A stretch of DNA of 64,000 nt from Pedobacter polysacchareus (GCF_019802255.1 NZ_JAHYSS010000002.1:1-64000); one strand, 5' to 3'. Counted from the stretch's first letter, positions 19,022 to 27,797 are shown. The notes: a model not told the origin generated them from the letters alone. A program made the numbers and translations.

Positions 19022-19353
19022 TCAAATGTAGGGGTGATTTTTAAAAGCATAGCTCTAAATTAAGCTTATATATATGATTTATCGTATAATGATCCCGATT
19101 AATTCCTTTTTTTAGGAAAACTGTTTTGTGTATATCATTATGCATTAAAATATAAACACTGTAATCCTGGTACAGGTTTTCTGGTTTACGGAATAAATAG
19201 AATTAAGGATCTAACAGGCAAAGGATCCGTTATTCACCTGTTACTTTAAATGCCCTAAAAATAAAAAAGCCCCAAAAATATTTGAATTTTGGGGGCTGGG
19301 CATTATAAATTTTATCCGAACTGGAATTGCTTTGTCAGGTGATAGGTTTAAAC
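19022..19353. other. Intergenic region, DUF2157 upstream / antiporter downstream
   Basis: 332 bases with no gene. It holds the minus-strand box TACATTTG (19023-19030) for the DUF2157 gene, an inverted repeat TAACAGG/CCTGTTA (19212-19218 and 19237-19243) of unknown meaning, and the antiporter terminator (19266-19298). Confidence 0.6.
19266..19298 (-). terminator. Terminator of the antiporter gene
   Basis: On the minus strand AGCCCC(C)AAAA, short loop, TTTTGGGGCT, then TTTTTATTTTT. One bulged base in the stem. It lies about 60 bases beyond the stop codon. Confidence 0.8.
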
Positions 19354-21588
19354 TTACCTCAAGTTTGATAACAATTCTGGTACTTTCTTGCTGTTACCAA
19401 CAATCCATACGATATCTTCATTTTCGAATACCAAATTAGAATCCGGATTTAATATCCTTTCTCCTTTTCGTTCTACGCCGACAACCAGTCCCTGGGTTTT
19501 TTCACGGATTCCAGAACTGCGGATACTTTGTCCATAGACAGGAGAACTGCTGTTAATGACAATTTTTTGTAATGTCATATCCTTTTTAGGGAAATGGGAT
19601 TCTTCCAGTAACTCCTCTTTTGCTCCTTCAAATAACGGCTTGATGGTGGCCAGCTGGTCATCCGTACCAATCACCAATACCTTATCATTTGGATATAATC
19701 TTTCGTCCCTTCCTGGCGTTGGAATCATAATTTTTCCACGTTCAATCAAGGCAATATTGATCCCATATTTTTCTCTGATCGACAAGTCGATCAATGTTTT
19801 TCCAACCAATTCTGATTCCGGAGCCACTACCAATTCGGCAAGGTGGGTATCCCAAGGCAAAATTTCTGGCTGTTCATTTTGTTTCTCACGGGCATTCAGG
19901 TTCAACAGGAACCTGCTTTCCATCTTATTATAGAATCCCTGCAGCTTTCTGGAGAAGATAAACATGCCTAGAATGATCAATGCAATGGCCACTACTACAG
20001 CAATCCAATTGCTATAAAATTGATAAATCAGGAAGCCAACAAAAAATAGTGCCAATGAAATTCTCAGCACCTCTAACGCTACCAATGGACCGCGCGTATA
20101 TTTTTTATTCAGCCATAAATGAGAATAGGCTTTTTTCTCTATTTTTCTAATCGCCAATGCCCATAGGAAAGGCGTCATCAGGATCAATGTCAGGATTAAA
20201 CTGATGATAATTCCATTATGACCGTTGATGATGTTTTCCGTGATAAAAGGCTGCAGGTATTTTGAACCCAGAAAAACAATGGCAATAATGATCACTGAGT
20301 GAATAATTGTATTAAAAGTATAAGATTTCAAGAGTACTTTCCAGTCGCTCATGGTAGTAATACCAGCTGTACTTGAACTGTATCTATTGATCGCTTCCAC
20401 CCATTTTTTAGGCAGCGTACGCTCCAGGAAATTGTAAAAAGGTTCAGAAGCCTGGATTAAATAAGGCGTGGTAAAAGTAGTGATTGCAGATACTGCTACC
20501 GCGATAGGGTATAGGAAGTCACTGGTCACTTTAAGTGTTAAGCCAAGTGTGGCGATAATAAATGAAAACTCTCCGATCTGTGCTAAACTTAAACCTGTTT
20601 GCACAGAAGTTTTTAAAGGCTGACCGGAAAGTAAAGCGCCCATACCAGAGCTCAGGAACTTTCCTAAGATCGTAGCGATGGTAATCACAAAAATTGGTAC
20701 TGCATAATCGATCAGGATACTTGGATCAATCATCATCCCTACGGATACGAAAAATATCGCTGCAAAAAGATCTTTCACAGACTTCGTCAGGTGTTCTATA
20801 CGTTCTGCCTGAGTAGTTTCTGCCAGGATGGAACCCATAATAAAAGCACCAAGAGCCGGAGAGAAACCGACTTTAACGGCCAGCAATACCATTAATAAAC
20901 ACAAAGCAATAGAGACGATCAGCATTGTCTCATCATTCATCAGTTTCTTCGTCGCCTTCAGGAAAGTAGGTACTAAGAAAATACCACCAATGAACCATAA
21001 AATCAGGAAGAAACTAAGTTTTAGAATAGAGATCAGCATGTCTGCACCTGCAAACTGCTGACTCACGGCGAGGGTAGAAAGTAATACTAATAACAAAATA
21101 GCAACTAAATCTTCTACAATCAGTACCCCGAAAACCAGTCCGGCGAACTTCTTATGTTTCACGCCAAGCTCTTCAAATGCACGGATAATGATCGTTGTAG
21201 AAGAAACAGAAAGAATACCTCCGAGAAAGATACTGTCCATCGTAGACCAGCCCATGACCTTACCAGCGGCAAAACCAATCAAGAGCATAAATACGACTTC
21301 CACAATTGCGGTAATAGAAGCGGAACCGCCTACCTTGACCAGCTTCTTGAAACTGAACTCCAGTCCTAAGCTAAATAGTAAGAAGATTACCCCGATTTCT
21401 GCCCAGATCGTGATGCTGGCATTGTCGGTAACAGTAGGGATGAAATTAATATGTGGGCCAACCAGAAGTCCGGCTAGGATGTATCCCAATACCAGTGGCT
21501 GTTTTATTTTTTTAAACAATAGGGTAGTGATCGCAGCTGCGGCAAGTATTAAACCTAAGTCGGTGATTAATACGGGTAAATGTATCAT
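19354..21588 (-). CDS. CPA2 cation:proton antiporter with RCK_C domains
   Basis: A 744-residue Kef-type transporter. Residues 1-390 form a Na+/H+-exchanger-like domain of about 12 helices (LGYILAGLLVGPHINF, LFSLGLEFSFKKL, GVLIVEDLVAILLL). About 410-555 adds further helices absent from KefB. Two RCK_C (TrkA-C) ligand-binding domains close the protein (about 577-655 and 660-740; MTLQKIVI marks the second). There is no TrkA-N nucleotide-binding domain. It probably exchanges K+ or Na+ for protons under control of a small ligand; the ion cannot be deduced. It is monocistronic by its terminator. Confidence 0.9.
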   Translation of the reverse strand: MIHLPVLITDLGLILAAAAITTLLFKKIKQPLVLGYILAGLLVGPHINFIPTVTDNASITIWAEIGVIFLLFSLGLEFSFKKLVKVGGSASITAIVEVVFMLLIGFAAGKVMGWSTMDSIFLGGILSVSSTTIIIRAFEELGVKHKKFAGLVFGVLIVEDLVAILLLVLLSTLAVSQQFAGADMLISILKLSFFLILWFIGGIFLVPTFLKATKKLMNDETMLIVSIALCLLMVLLAVKVGFSPALGAFIMGSILAETTQAERIEHLTKSVKDLFAAIFFVSVGMMIDPSILIDYAVPIFVITIATILGKFLSSGMGALLSGQPLKTSVQTGLSLAQIGEFSFIIATLGLTLKVTSDFLYPIAVAVSAITTFTTPYLIQASEPFYNFLERTLPKKWVEAINRYSSSTAGITTMSDWKVLLKSYTFNTIIHSVIIIAIVFLGSKYLQPFITENIINGHNGIIISLILTLILMTPFLWALAIRKIEKKAYSHLWLNKKYTRGPLVALEVLRISLALFFVGFLIYQFYSNWIAVVVAIALIILGMFIFSRKLQGFYNKMESRFLLNLNAREKQNEQPEILPWDTHLAELVVAPESELVGKTLIDLSIREKYGINIALIERGKIMIPTPGRDERLYPNDKVLVIGTDDQLATIKPLFEGAKEELLEESHFPKKDMTLQKIVINSSSPVYGQSIRSSGIREKTQGLVVGVERKGERILNPDSNLVFENEDIVWIVGNSKKVPELLSNLR

Positions 21589-21647
21589 AGAAAGTATGTT
21601 TTTTTAAAGTTATAAAATAATATCGATGGGATTTCGACAATATTTAG

Positions 21648-22010
21648 CTACCAAAAAACATGTTTAGGATATAGAAAATTGAAAATATATGCATATCCAA
21701 AATTCTGAAATACGTGATACGTTCTGGTAATGACCAGTGGAATATAAATAGTTTTATCCGAATTCCTTAGAAAGAACCAAGGCGTGTAGGATTGTTTTTG
21801 TGTCGGATGACTGATATAGGAAATGTCCTCAAAAAAGACCTTCTTTAAAGAAGTACGTGCTTTAGAAAGTGGATTGAAATAGTGTTTCTTGGTGCTGAAA
21901 TTGGATTTGCTCACATAAGGGCTCACCTGATCGACACCTTTTCCTTGTGCGGTTTGCAAGGAAATTACCTGGCTGAAAAATAAAAATATAGCAGATAATA
22001 AAAACCTCAT
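21648..22010 (-). CDS. Small secreted protein, unknown
   Basis: A 120-residue protein with a good N-terminal signal sequence (MRFLLSAIFLFFSQVISLQTAQG; cleavage near residue 22). The mature part is basic and aromatic, rich in Tyr, Phe and Lys, without cysteines or a recognisable domain. It lies between the ribF terminator and the antiporter, on the same strand as both. The upstream TATATTTA (22016-22023) is a weak promoter-box match. A predicted secreted protein of unknown role. Confidence 0.6.
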   Translation of the reverse strand: MRFLLSAIFLFFSQVISLQTAQGKGVDQVSPYVSKSNFSTKKHYFNPLSKARTSLKKVFFEDISYISHPTQKQSYTPWFFLRNSDKTIYIPLVITRTYHVFQNFGYAYIFNFLYPKHVFW

Positions 22011-22025
22011 TGCCGTAAATATAGC

Positions 22026-22060
22026 AAAAAAAAGCCTTTTTTAAGAGTAAAAAGGCTTTT
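22026..22060 (-). terminator. Terminator of the ftsX-ribF cluster
   Basis: On the minus strand AAAAGCCTTTTTA, loop, TAAAAAAGGCTTTTTTT, 10 bases after the ribF stop. It marks the end of the minus-strand unit starting at ftsX. Confidence 0.85.
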
Positions 22061-22069
22061 AAATGTGGA

Positions 22070-23005
22070 TTACTTCATTTTCTCGAAATAAGCCAAAGTG
22101 TCTAATTTATCCTGATGAAGCTGAATTTTAAGCGTCTCTAATCCTGTAAATTTCACATCATGACGTAAAAACTCCAGGAAAGTCATCGTGATATATTGAC
22201 CGTAGATCTCTTTATTGAAATCAAAAATGTTGACTTCAATATTTCTGGTCATGCCGTTAATGGTTGGCCGCTGCCCGATATAGGCCATTCCTTTATAAGA
22301 TTCATTGCCCATATCAATAGTTACGGCATAAATCCCGTCTGAAGGGATCAGTTTATAAGTCTCTTCGAGGAAGATGTTTGCTGTTGGAAAACCAATCGTC
22401 CTACCGATTTTATCGCCTTTAATTACGCGGCCATGGATAGAAAAATTATAACCTAAATAATTTGCAGCCAAGGCCACCTCACCATTCAGCAATGCTTTTC
22501 TGATTTTCGTAGAGCTTACTCCTACATCATCCACATCTTGTTCCGCGATCTCTTCAATTTTATAGTCGAATTGTTTGGATAACATTTCAAGTTCCTGCAA
22601 TCCCCCTTTACGGTCCTTCCCAAAGCGATGGTCGTAACCTACAATCAGCTGTTTAATGCCTATGGTATCCACTAAAATGTTTTTAATGTATTCTGCTGGA
22701 CTAAGGTTAGAAAAGTCTCTGGTAAAAGGAGTGATGATCAAATGATCAACGCCTAATTCAGAAAGGATCTTTATTTTCTCCGCGATCGTGTTGATCAGTT
22801 TCAAATCCTGGTTTTCAGGATCGATGATCATTCTTGGATGTGGAAAAAAGGTCAGGATTACACTCTCGCCACCAGTAGATTTTGCTAGTTCACAAAGTCT
22901 TTTGATGATTTTCTGATGTCCATAATGTACCCCGTCGAAAGTTCCTATTGTGGCAACGGCGTTGTCTAATTTTTTAAACTCAGAAAGATGGTGATATGTT
23001 TTCAT
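22070..23005 (-). CDS. ribF: Bifunctional riboflavin kinase / FAD synthetase
   Basis: Converts riboflavin to FMN and FMN to FAD; 311 residues. The N-terminal adenylyltransferase carries GTFDGVHYGHQ (21-31) with the HxGH-type nucleotide motif, and the VGYDHRFGKDRKG and STKIRKAL stretches. The C-terminal flavokinase begins near 185, with GRTIGFPTANI holding the conserved Thr-Ala-Asn. It is the last gene of the ftsX-DUF3098-uppP-truB-yitT-ribF series. The truB-ribF link is usual in Bacteroidetes; here yitT stands between them. Confidence 0.97.
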   Translation of the reverse strand: MKTYHHLSEFKKLDNAVATIGTFDGVHYGHQKIIKRLCELAKSTGGESVILTFFPHPRMIIDPENQDLKLINTIAEKIKILSELGVDHLIITPFTRDFSNLSPAEYIKNILVDTIGIKQLIVGYDHRFGKDRKGGLQELEMLSKQFDYKIEEIAEQDVDDVGVSSTKIRKALLNGEVALAANYLGYNFSIHGRVIKGDKIGRTIGFPTANIFLEETYKLIPSDGIYAVTIDMGNESYKGMAYIGQRPTINGMTRNIEVNIFDFNKEIYGQYITMTFLEFLRHDVKFTGLETLKIQLHQDKLDTLAYFEKMK

Positions 23006-23180
23006 CAGCTTGTTTTATGAATGTTGTTTTTGCTGCAGGTTTAATTGATGGTTCTGGTTTACTATGTGTTGTTCTTTACGATTACTTTGGTCTTATTTTT
23101 TATAAAGGAGCTTCATCTTTTTTGCATATGCCTTAGCGAGTATGCTGTGATTATCTATTGTGAATACGGCCTCAAATTAG

Positions 23181-24047
23181 TTAATGTAAAGACTGGCGTT
23201 TCAACACTACTCCACCTTTAATGTCTGCAATCTGCTGCTGGACTACAAAAGCATCCGGATCAATGTTCCTGATTTCTGTTTGCAGTTTTCCCATTTCCAG
23301 CTTGGTCAGTACGGTATATAAAATGTCTATGTCTTTCTTTACGCCGTAACCGCCTTCCCCTTTATAAATGGTAACGCCGCGTTTCATAGTTTCAATAATG
23401 TATTCTTTAATCTCATCACTCTTATCAGAAATGATCGTAACGCCCGTATATTGTTCCAGGCCGTTCACTACAAAATCAATGGTATTGGTGGCCGATAGAT
23501 ACGTTAAAATCGCATACATGGCCGTTTCCATACCTAGGAATATCGCGGCAAAAGAAAATATAATGATGTTTAATATCAGGATGATATTTCCTACGGTGAG
23601 CATGCTATTTCTACTGATGTACAAGGCCAATACTTCTGTTCCATCAATCACGCAGCCACCTCGCATGGCCATTCCAATTCCTCCTCCAAGAAAGAATCCC
23701 CCAAAAAAGGCGATCAGTAATGGAACATGGGTAACCGGCTGAAAAGGGAGTACCACCAGGAAAACCGCCAGTGCTGTAATTGCCAGGGCAGTTTTTAGGG
23801 CAAATGCTTTCCCGATTTGCTTATAACCGAGAAGAATAAAAGGAATATTGATCAGTATGATGAGGTAGGAGAGTTTCCAGCCGGTCAGTGTACTGATCAA
23901 AAGAGAAATACCTGTAACCCCACCATCAATGAAATGATTAGGTATCAAAAAGCTTTTCAAACCAAAACAGGCAGACACTACGCCACAAGTAATCAGTAAG
24001 AAGTCTTTTAGTGATCTTGCGTTTTTACTTTTAAAGTGGCTTTGCAT
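23181..24047 (-). CDS. YitT-family membrane protein (DUF161/DUF2179)
   Basis: A 288-residue membrane protein: five or so helices in residues 15-180 (YitT_membrane region, with NHFIDGGVTGISLL and the GG-rich FFGGFFLGGGIGMAMRGG) and a soluble DUF2179 domain at the C-terminus (about 195-280, TIYKGEGGYG followed by an ILYTVLTKLE strand). Molecular role is not established. The start is ATG 24047 rather than the adjacent GTG. It begins 6 bases after the truB stop, so the two are very probably co-transcribed; 175 bases separate it from ribF. Confidence 0.9.
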   Translation of the reverse strand: MQSHFKSKNARSLKDFLLITCGVVSACFGLKSFLIPNHFIDGGVTGISLLISTLTGWKLSYLIILINIPFILLGYKQIGKAFALKTALAITALAVFLVVLPFQPVTHVPLLIAFFGGFFLGGGIGMAMRGGCVIDGTEVLALYISRNSMLTVGNIILILNIIIFSFAAIFLGMETAMYAILTYLSATNTIDFVVNGLEQYTGVTIISDKSDEIKEYIIETMKRGVTIYKGEGGYGVKKDIDILYTVLTKLEMGKLQTEIRNIDPDAFVVQQQIADIKGGVVLKRQSLH

Positions 24048-24053
24048 CACATA

Positions 24054-24806
24054 TTAGATTTGTGGCGCTGCTGGAGCGACCGGTAATTCTTTTTTACTAC
24101 GTAGGTGAGCCACTAAATCTGCCACTTCATAAGCATTCTCTAAAGAGAAATTTCCGCTTCGTGTACGTGTTAAGGCAGATAGGTAAGCACCATTGTTTAA
24201 ATGTTTTCCAAAATCAGAGATCAACGACCTGATATAGGTTCCCTTACTGCAAACAATCCTGAAGTCAACTTCCGGAAGCGCAATACGTGTGATTTCAAAT
24301 TCAGAAACCGTCACAAAACGCAAACGAAGTTCTGTTTCTTCACCACGACGTGCTTTTACGTATAAGCGTTCACCATTTACTTTTACGGCAGAATGCGCCG
24401 GTGGGTATTGCTGAATATCGCCTGTGAAAGGTGCAGTAGCAGCATAGATCGCCTCCTCAGTGATTTCGTCCATAGGATATTCCTGATCCACTACAGTCTC
24501 CATATCGAAAGAAGGAGTAGAAGCCCCCAGGATCATTGTTCCTGTATATTCTTTATCTTCCGCTTGAAATGTATCAATTTGCTTGGTTAATTTTCCGGTG
24601 CAAAGGATTAGTAATCCTGTAGCCAGAGGATCCAATGTACCCGCATGACCCACCTTCACCTTTAAAGGTTTTAGCGAGTTTCTAATTTTTCCAACTACAT
24701 CAAAGCTGGTCCACTGATAAGGCTTGTTGATGAGTAACAATTCACCTTCAGCAAAATTAAAGTCTGGAAAGGTCTTCGTATTTAAGTTATTTTCACTCTC
24801 TGTCAT
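24054..24806 (-). CDS. truB: tRNA pseudouridine(55) synthase
   Basis: Isomerises U55 in the T-loop of tRNAs; 250 residues, the short form without a full PUA domain. The catalytic Asp59 lies in HAGTLDPLATG, followed by the usual LLILCTGKLTK. YPPAHSAVKVNGERLYVKAR and GTYIRSLISDFG are the other family blocks. The C-terminal VAPAAPQI looks like a disordered tail. It lies between uppP (210 bases upstream, with a mini-ORF in the gap) and yitT. Confidence 0.97.
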   Translation of the reverse strand: MTESENNLNTKTFPDFNFAEGELLLINKPYQWTSFDVVGKIRNSLKPLKVKVGHAGTLDPLATGLLILCTGKLTKQIDTFQAEDKEYTGTMILGASTPSFDMETVVDQEYPMDEITEEAIYAATAPFTGDIQQYPPAHSAVKVNGERLYVKARRGEETELRLRFVTVSEFEITRIALPEVDFRIVCSKGTYIRSLISDFGKHLNNGAYLSALTRTRSGNFSLENAYEVADLVAHLRSKKELPVAPAAPQI

Positions 24807-24824
24807 TGCAATACACGCTATTTT

Positions 24825-24980
24825 TTAATACGTTTTCTTTGTAATATTTTTTTGGTTGATCAGGGTTTTCAATTGAGCAACCCAGTAGGCAACCTGTTTG
24901 TCAAACTCGCTTGTCGCTTGGTCAAAGTTATCAAATGAGAAACCTACCAAGCAGCCTTTTTTGCAACAGGCAGATTTTTT
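24825..24980 (-). CDS. Possible mini-protein or gene remnant between uppP and truB
   Basis: An open frame of about 51 codons ending at TAA 24827-24825. The sequence is convincingly protein-like: a KKSACCKKGC start, then LVGFSFDNFDQATSEF and DKQVAYWVAQLKTLI, and a basic Asn-rich tail. There is no ATG; TTG 24950-24948 would give 41 residues and drop the cysteines. The frame opens after a TGA at 24983-24981. Either it uses a rare start, or it is the tail of a gene broken upstream, where a 6-codon ORF overlaps the uppP stop (TAATG). Family unknown. Confidence 0.35.
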   Translation of the reverse strand, partial: KKSACCKKGCLVGFSFDNFDQATSEFDKQVAYWVAQLKTLINQKNITKKTY

Positions 24981-25016
24981 TCAATCAAGTATGGATCTAG
25001 CCAGTTTTAACGCTCA

Positions 25017-25808
25017 TTAAATCGCCAGGTCAATTCCCGAGAAATAAAGCGCGAGAATAACCACCCCAATAATAATTCTATAATAACCAAAAACTCTGAA
25101 CCCATGTTTCGATAAAAATCCAATAAATGATTTTATCGCAATAATCGCTACAATAAAAGCAATCACGTTACCAAAAAGCAAAAGCTTGATGTTATCTCCA
25201 TTTAACAAATGAGCACCTTTTAAAAGCTTATAACCTGTTGCTGCGCACATCGTTGGAACGGCTAAAAAGAAGGAGAATTCTGCGGCTGCATGTCTGGTTA
25301 ATTTCTGCTGCATACCACCGATAATGGTAGCTGCACTTCTGCTTAAACCTGGAAATACGACTGCCAATACCTGGAAACAGCCAATTTTAAAGGCAGACAT
25401 GTTGGTGATGTCGGCTTCATGATCAATCTCTGGATTTTTAAATACTTTGTCGATGAAGAGCAGCACAATACCACCTAACAACAAGATTACCGCAATAAAG
25501 ATCGGGCTTCCCAGTTTATCATCAATAAAATCGTTCAGTAAATAGCCAAATCCCAACGCAGGAATGACGGCGATCAGGAGTTTCACATAAAATTGCCATT
25601 TGCTGAAGTCAAAAAACTTCTTCCAATACAGCACTACAACAGCTAGAATTGCGCCCAGTTGTATGGCAACTTCAAATAGTTTTACAAATTCATCATTTCC
25701 AATTCCCATTACGGCACTGGCAATCACCATGTGGCCGGTAGAAGAAACTGGCAAAAACTCCGTTAACCCCTCTATAATAGCGAGGATAAGGGCCTGTAAA
25801 TAGTTCAT
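25017..25808 (-). CDS. uppP: Undecaprenyl-diphosphatase UppP (BacA)
   Basis: A membrane phosphatase that regenerates undecaprenyl phosphate for peptidoglycan and O-antigen synthesis and confers basal bacitracin resistance. 263 residues, about eight helices. Both active-site motifs are present: EGLTEFLPVSSTGHM near the N-terminus and PGLSRSAATI in the middle. It follows the DUF3098 gene by 9 bases, in the conserved ftsX-DUF3098-uppP order. Confidence 0.97.
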   Translation of the reverse strand: MNYLQALILAIIEGLTEFLPVSSTGHMVIASAVMGIGNDEFVKLFEVAIQLGAILAVVVLYWKKFFDFSKWQFYVKLLIAVIPALGFGYLLNDFIDDKLGSPIFIAVILLLGGIVLLFIDKVFKNPEIDHEADITNMSAFKIGCFQVLAVVFPGLSRSAATIIGGMQQKLTRHAAAEFSFFLAVPTMCAATGYKLLKGAHLLNGDNIKLLLFGNVIAFIVAIIAIKSFIGFLSKHGFRVFGYYRIIIGVVILALYFSGIDLAI

Positions 25809-25817
25809 AGAGGCAGG

Positions 25818-26042
25818 TTATTTTTTTAGAATGGCATAAACTCCGAAAGCAAATCCAAATAACACCGTCATTGGTGCTAAAGTGGTTTTTCTGAAGTCGT
25901 AAATATCAGTGGTCCCCATCATTAAGATAAAGCCCAATACTACAATTGCGATGCTGATCAACAGCAATTGATAGTTCTTTTTTGTAAAAACAAGTTCAGA
26001 TTTGCTTTCCTGATTTACAGGAGCTGTTTTTTTCTCTGTCAT
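25818..26042 (-). CDS. DUF3098 membrane protein
   Basis: A 74-residue protein with a polar N-terminus (1-22) and two hydrophobic helices (about 25-42 and 54-70) around an MGTTDIYDFRKTTLAP turn, the DUF3098 pattern. Its ATG overlaps the ftsX stop (TAATG), so it is translationally coupled to ftsX. Function unknown; the fixed position beside ftsX and uppP suggests an envelope or division role, which is inference. Confidence 0.88.
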   Translation of the reverse strand: MTEKKTAPVNQESKSELVFTKKNYQLLLISIAIVVLGFILMMGTTDIYDFRKTTLAPMTVLFGFAFGVYAILKK

Positions 26043-26920
26043 TAGTTATAAAGGTCGTAAATTTTTAAACGTAAATATTTGCTGACTGCAAACGCAGTGC
26101 TGATGGCGGTAATAAAGATACCAATGCCTACTAAGCTCAGCAATACAATACCAAATTCTGTATAATTTCTTAGAATAATGATTTCAGGAATCTCTCTTTG
26201 TGCATAATATAAAATACCCAACAGAATTAAAATCGCAATAAATGCAGCGATTAAACCATGTAATGCGGCCAATAAAATGAAAGGCTTGCGGATAAAGTTT
26301 CTGGTAGCACCAACCAATTGCATGCTTTTTATTAAAAAGCGCTGCGAATAAATGGCCAGACGGATGGTGTTGTTAATTAAAGCAATGGAAATCACCAATA
26401 GAATTGCTGCAAAAGCAAGGATAATCAAACCAATCGTATTGATGTTCTTATTGACCATATCAATTAAAGAGCTTTGATAAATCACCTCTTTAACCACCGG
26501 ATTTTTTGCAATGCTTGCTTTTAGTGCCTCAATACTTTTATTATTCGCATAATCTGCTTTCAAGTAAACATCCACAGTGGAAAGTAATGGGTTATACCCT
26601 AAAAAGTTTACGAAATCTTCGCCCAGATCGGTGGTCAGATTTTTTGCCGCCATCTCTTTATTCACATATTGTGTGTTTTTGATCGCTGGATTGGCATTCA
26701 ACTCCTTTTGAAAAGCTAAAACATCCGCTTCTTTTGCGCCTTCATCCACAATGATGTTCAATACGATATTCTCTTTAACGTAGTTGGAAAGATTTTTTGC
26801 ATGTACTAAAATCAAACCCAACATACCCAGCATCAATAGCACCAAAGCTATACTGAAAATCGTAGAAATATAAATGGTTTTTGTCTTCTTAGAAGCATCG
26901 CTATCTTCAAATTCTTCCAT
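26042..26920 (-). CDS. ftsX: Cell division protein FtsX
   Basis: The membrane subunit of the FtsEX complex, which activates periplasmic peptidoglycan hydrolases during division. 292 residues: a short cytoplasmic start, a first helix (about 17-40), a periplasmic domain (about 45-160) and three C-terminal helices with the FtsX core (about 165-285, INNTIRLAIYSQRFLIKSMQLVGAT). ftsE is not adjacent, which is usual in Bacteroidetes. Upstream is TATTTTCG (26941-26948), the promoter-box variant, 20 bases from the ATG. Confidence 0.95.
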   Translation of the reverse strand: MEEFEDSDASKKTKTIYISTIFSIALVLLMLGMLGLILVHAKNLSNYVKENIVLNIIVDEGAKEADVLAFQKELNANPAIKNTQYVNKEMAAKNLTTDLGEDFVNFLGYNPLLSTVDVYLKADYANNKSIEALKASIAKNPVVKEVIYQSSLIDMVNKNINTIGLIILAFAAILLVISIALINNTIRLAIYSQRFLIKSMQLVGATRNFIRKPFILLAALHGLIAAFIAILILLGILYYAQREIPEIIILRNYTEFGIVLLSLVGIGIFITAISTAFAVSKYLRLKIYDLYN

Positions 26921-27260
26921 GTATGTGTTTTTATGTTGTGCGAAAATAAAAAAATATAAGCAACTAATTTAAAATTATAGCCTTTATCCCTTTTTAATCT
27001 TTAAAACTACAACGTCTGATCGCTTAAAATAGTTTAGAACACTTGGTTATATCCTTCCAATTTTAGAAAGAAAGCCCAGTCTACGCAAATCTTGTGTAAC
27101 ATTTTTGTACCAAAAGGGAGTTTTTAGCGTTATTTTCGTGTTGTCGATCAGATTGGAGCCCAATAATGAACAACATATTGTGTTCGGGATTAAATCTGAA
27201 AACCAATAAAAATTAATCCAACCTATTTAGTAAAATCATTTGAAAACAACAAAACCACCT
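26921..27260. other. Divergent control region, ftsX / lipoprotein
   Basis: 340 bases without a gene. The minus strand has TATTTTCG (26941-26948) for ftsX; the plus strand has TATTTTCG (27131-27138), about 120 bases before the lipoprotein ATG. An imperfect palindrome GAACA-N8-TGTTC sits at 27168-27185. Nothing else recognisable. Confidence 0.5.
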
Positions 27261-27677
27261 ATGAAGAAACAACTTACTTATGCTGCAATACTGCTATTTT
27301 TCATGGCAGGGATCGCCACGGGATGTAAAAAGGAAACGGGAGCAGACAGGCCATTAAAAAAGAAAATAGAAGGCAAATGGCAGGTCGCCAAAGTAGAAAC
27401 AACAATTGAAGGAACAGCAATGACGACCTATACCGGCATCCCAACCGATTTTTTTGAATTCCGTACTGACGATAATGACCAGGTAGAAGTGAGTATCGGG
27501 GCGCAGCGGACACTTGGAACTTATGCTACTCTGGCAAATGGCGACCTGACCCTGTCTTTATCCGGAAAAATACTCAAAAGTGCAGTCAACACCATTACCG
27601 ACAATAAGTTTGAATTCACAGCCACAGTGGAGGGTTCCAGCCCTAAAGAAGTTAGAAAATACTACTTGAGCAGATAA
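27261..27677 (+). CDS. Lipocalin-like lipoprotein
   Basis: A 138-residue secreted lipoprotein: signal sequence MKKQLTYAAILLFFMAGIATGC with the lipid-attached Cys at 22, then KKETGADRPLKK. The rest is a small beta-rich domain opening with the IEGKWQVAKVET strand, typical of Bacteroidetes lipocalin-like/DUF4923-like proteins, which hold unknown hydrophobic ligands. A TTG 21 bases upstream would prefix unlikely residues before the signal peptide, so ATG 27261 was chosen. It is monocistronic, with a strong terminator. Confidence 0.75.
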   Translation: MKKQLTYAAILLFFMAGIATGCKKETGADRPLKKKIEGKWQVAKVETTIEGTAMTTYTGIPTDFFEFRTDDNDQVEVSIGAQRTLGTYATLANGDLTLSLSGKILKSAVNTITDNKFEFTATVEGSSPKEVRKYYLSR

Positions 27678-27710
27678 AATTAAAGACAATAGCATCCCTA
27701 TTCGCTAAAC

Positions 27711-27752
27711 GCTGCCCTTTTGTTTTCAAAAACAATATGGGCAGCTTTTTTT
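27711..27752 (+). terminator. Terminator of the lipocalin-like gene
   Basis: GCTGCCC (27711-27717), an inner TTGTTTT/AAAACAA helix, GGGCAGC (27739-27745), then seven T. The U-tract runs straight into the TATATTTG promoter box of the next gene. Confidence 0.9.
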
Positions 27753-27759
27753 ATATTTG
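27752..27759 (+). promoter_or_regulatory. -7 promoter box TATATTTG for the CLC gene
   Basis: Perfect TAnnTTTG, sharing its first T with the terminator U-tract, 38 bases before the ATG. No fluoride (crcB-type) riboswitch motif is visible in the short leader. Confidence 0.5.
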
Positions 27760-27797
27760 CCTGAAGCCTTCCAATCTGAAAACCTCAAGGCTGGTAT

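Noticed and set aside
21188..21607. 139-codon plus-strand frame antisense to the antiporter gene
   Set aside because: The antiporter is unmistakable on the other strand; this frame is its mirror shadow.
27760..27797. Possible fluoride riboswitch before the CLC gene
   Set aside because: The leader is too short and lacks the conserved crcB-motif core.
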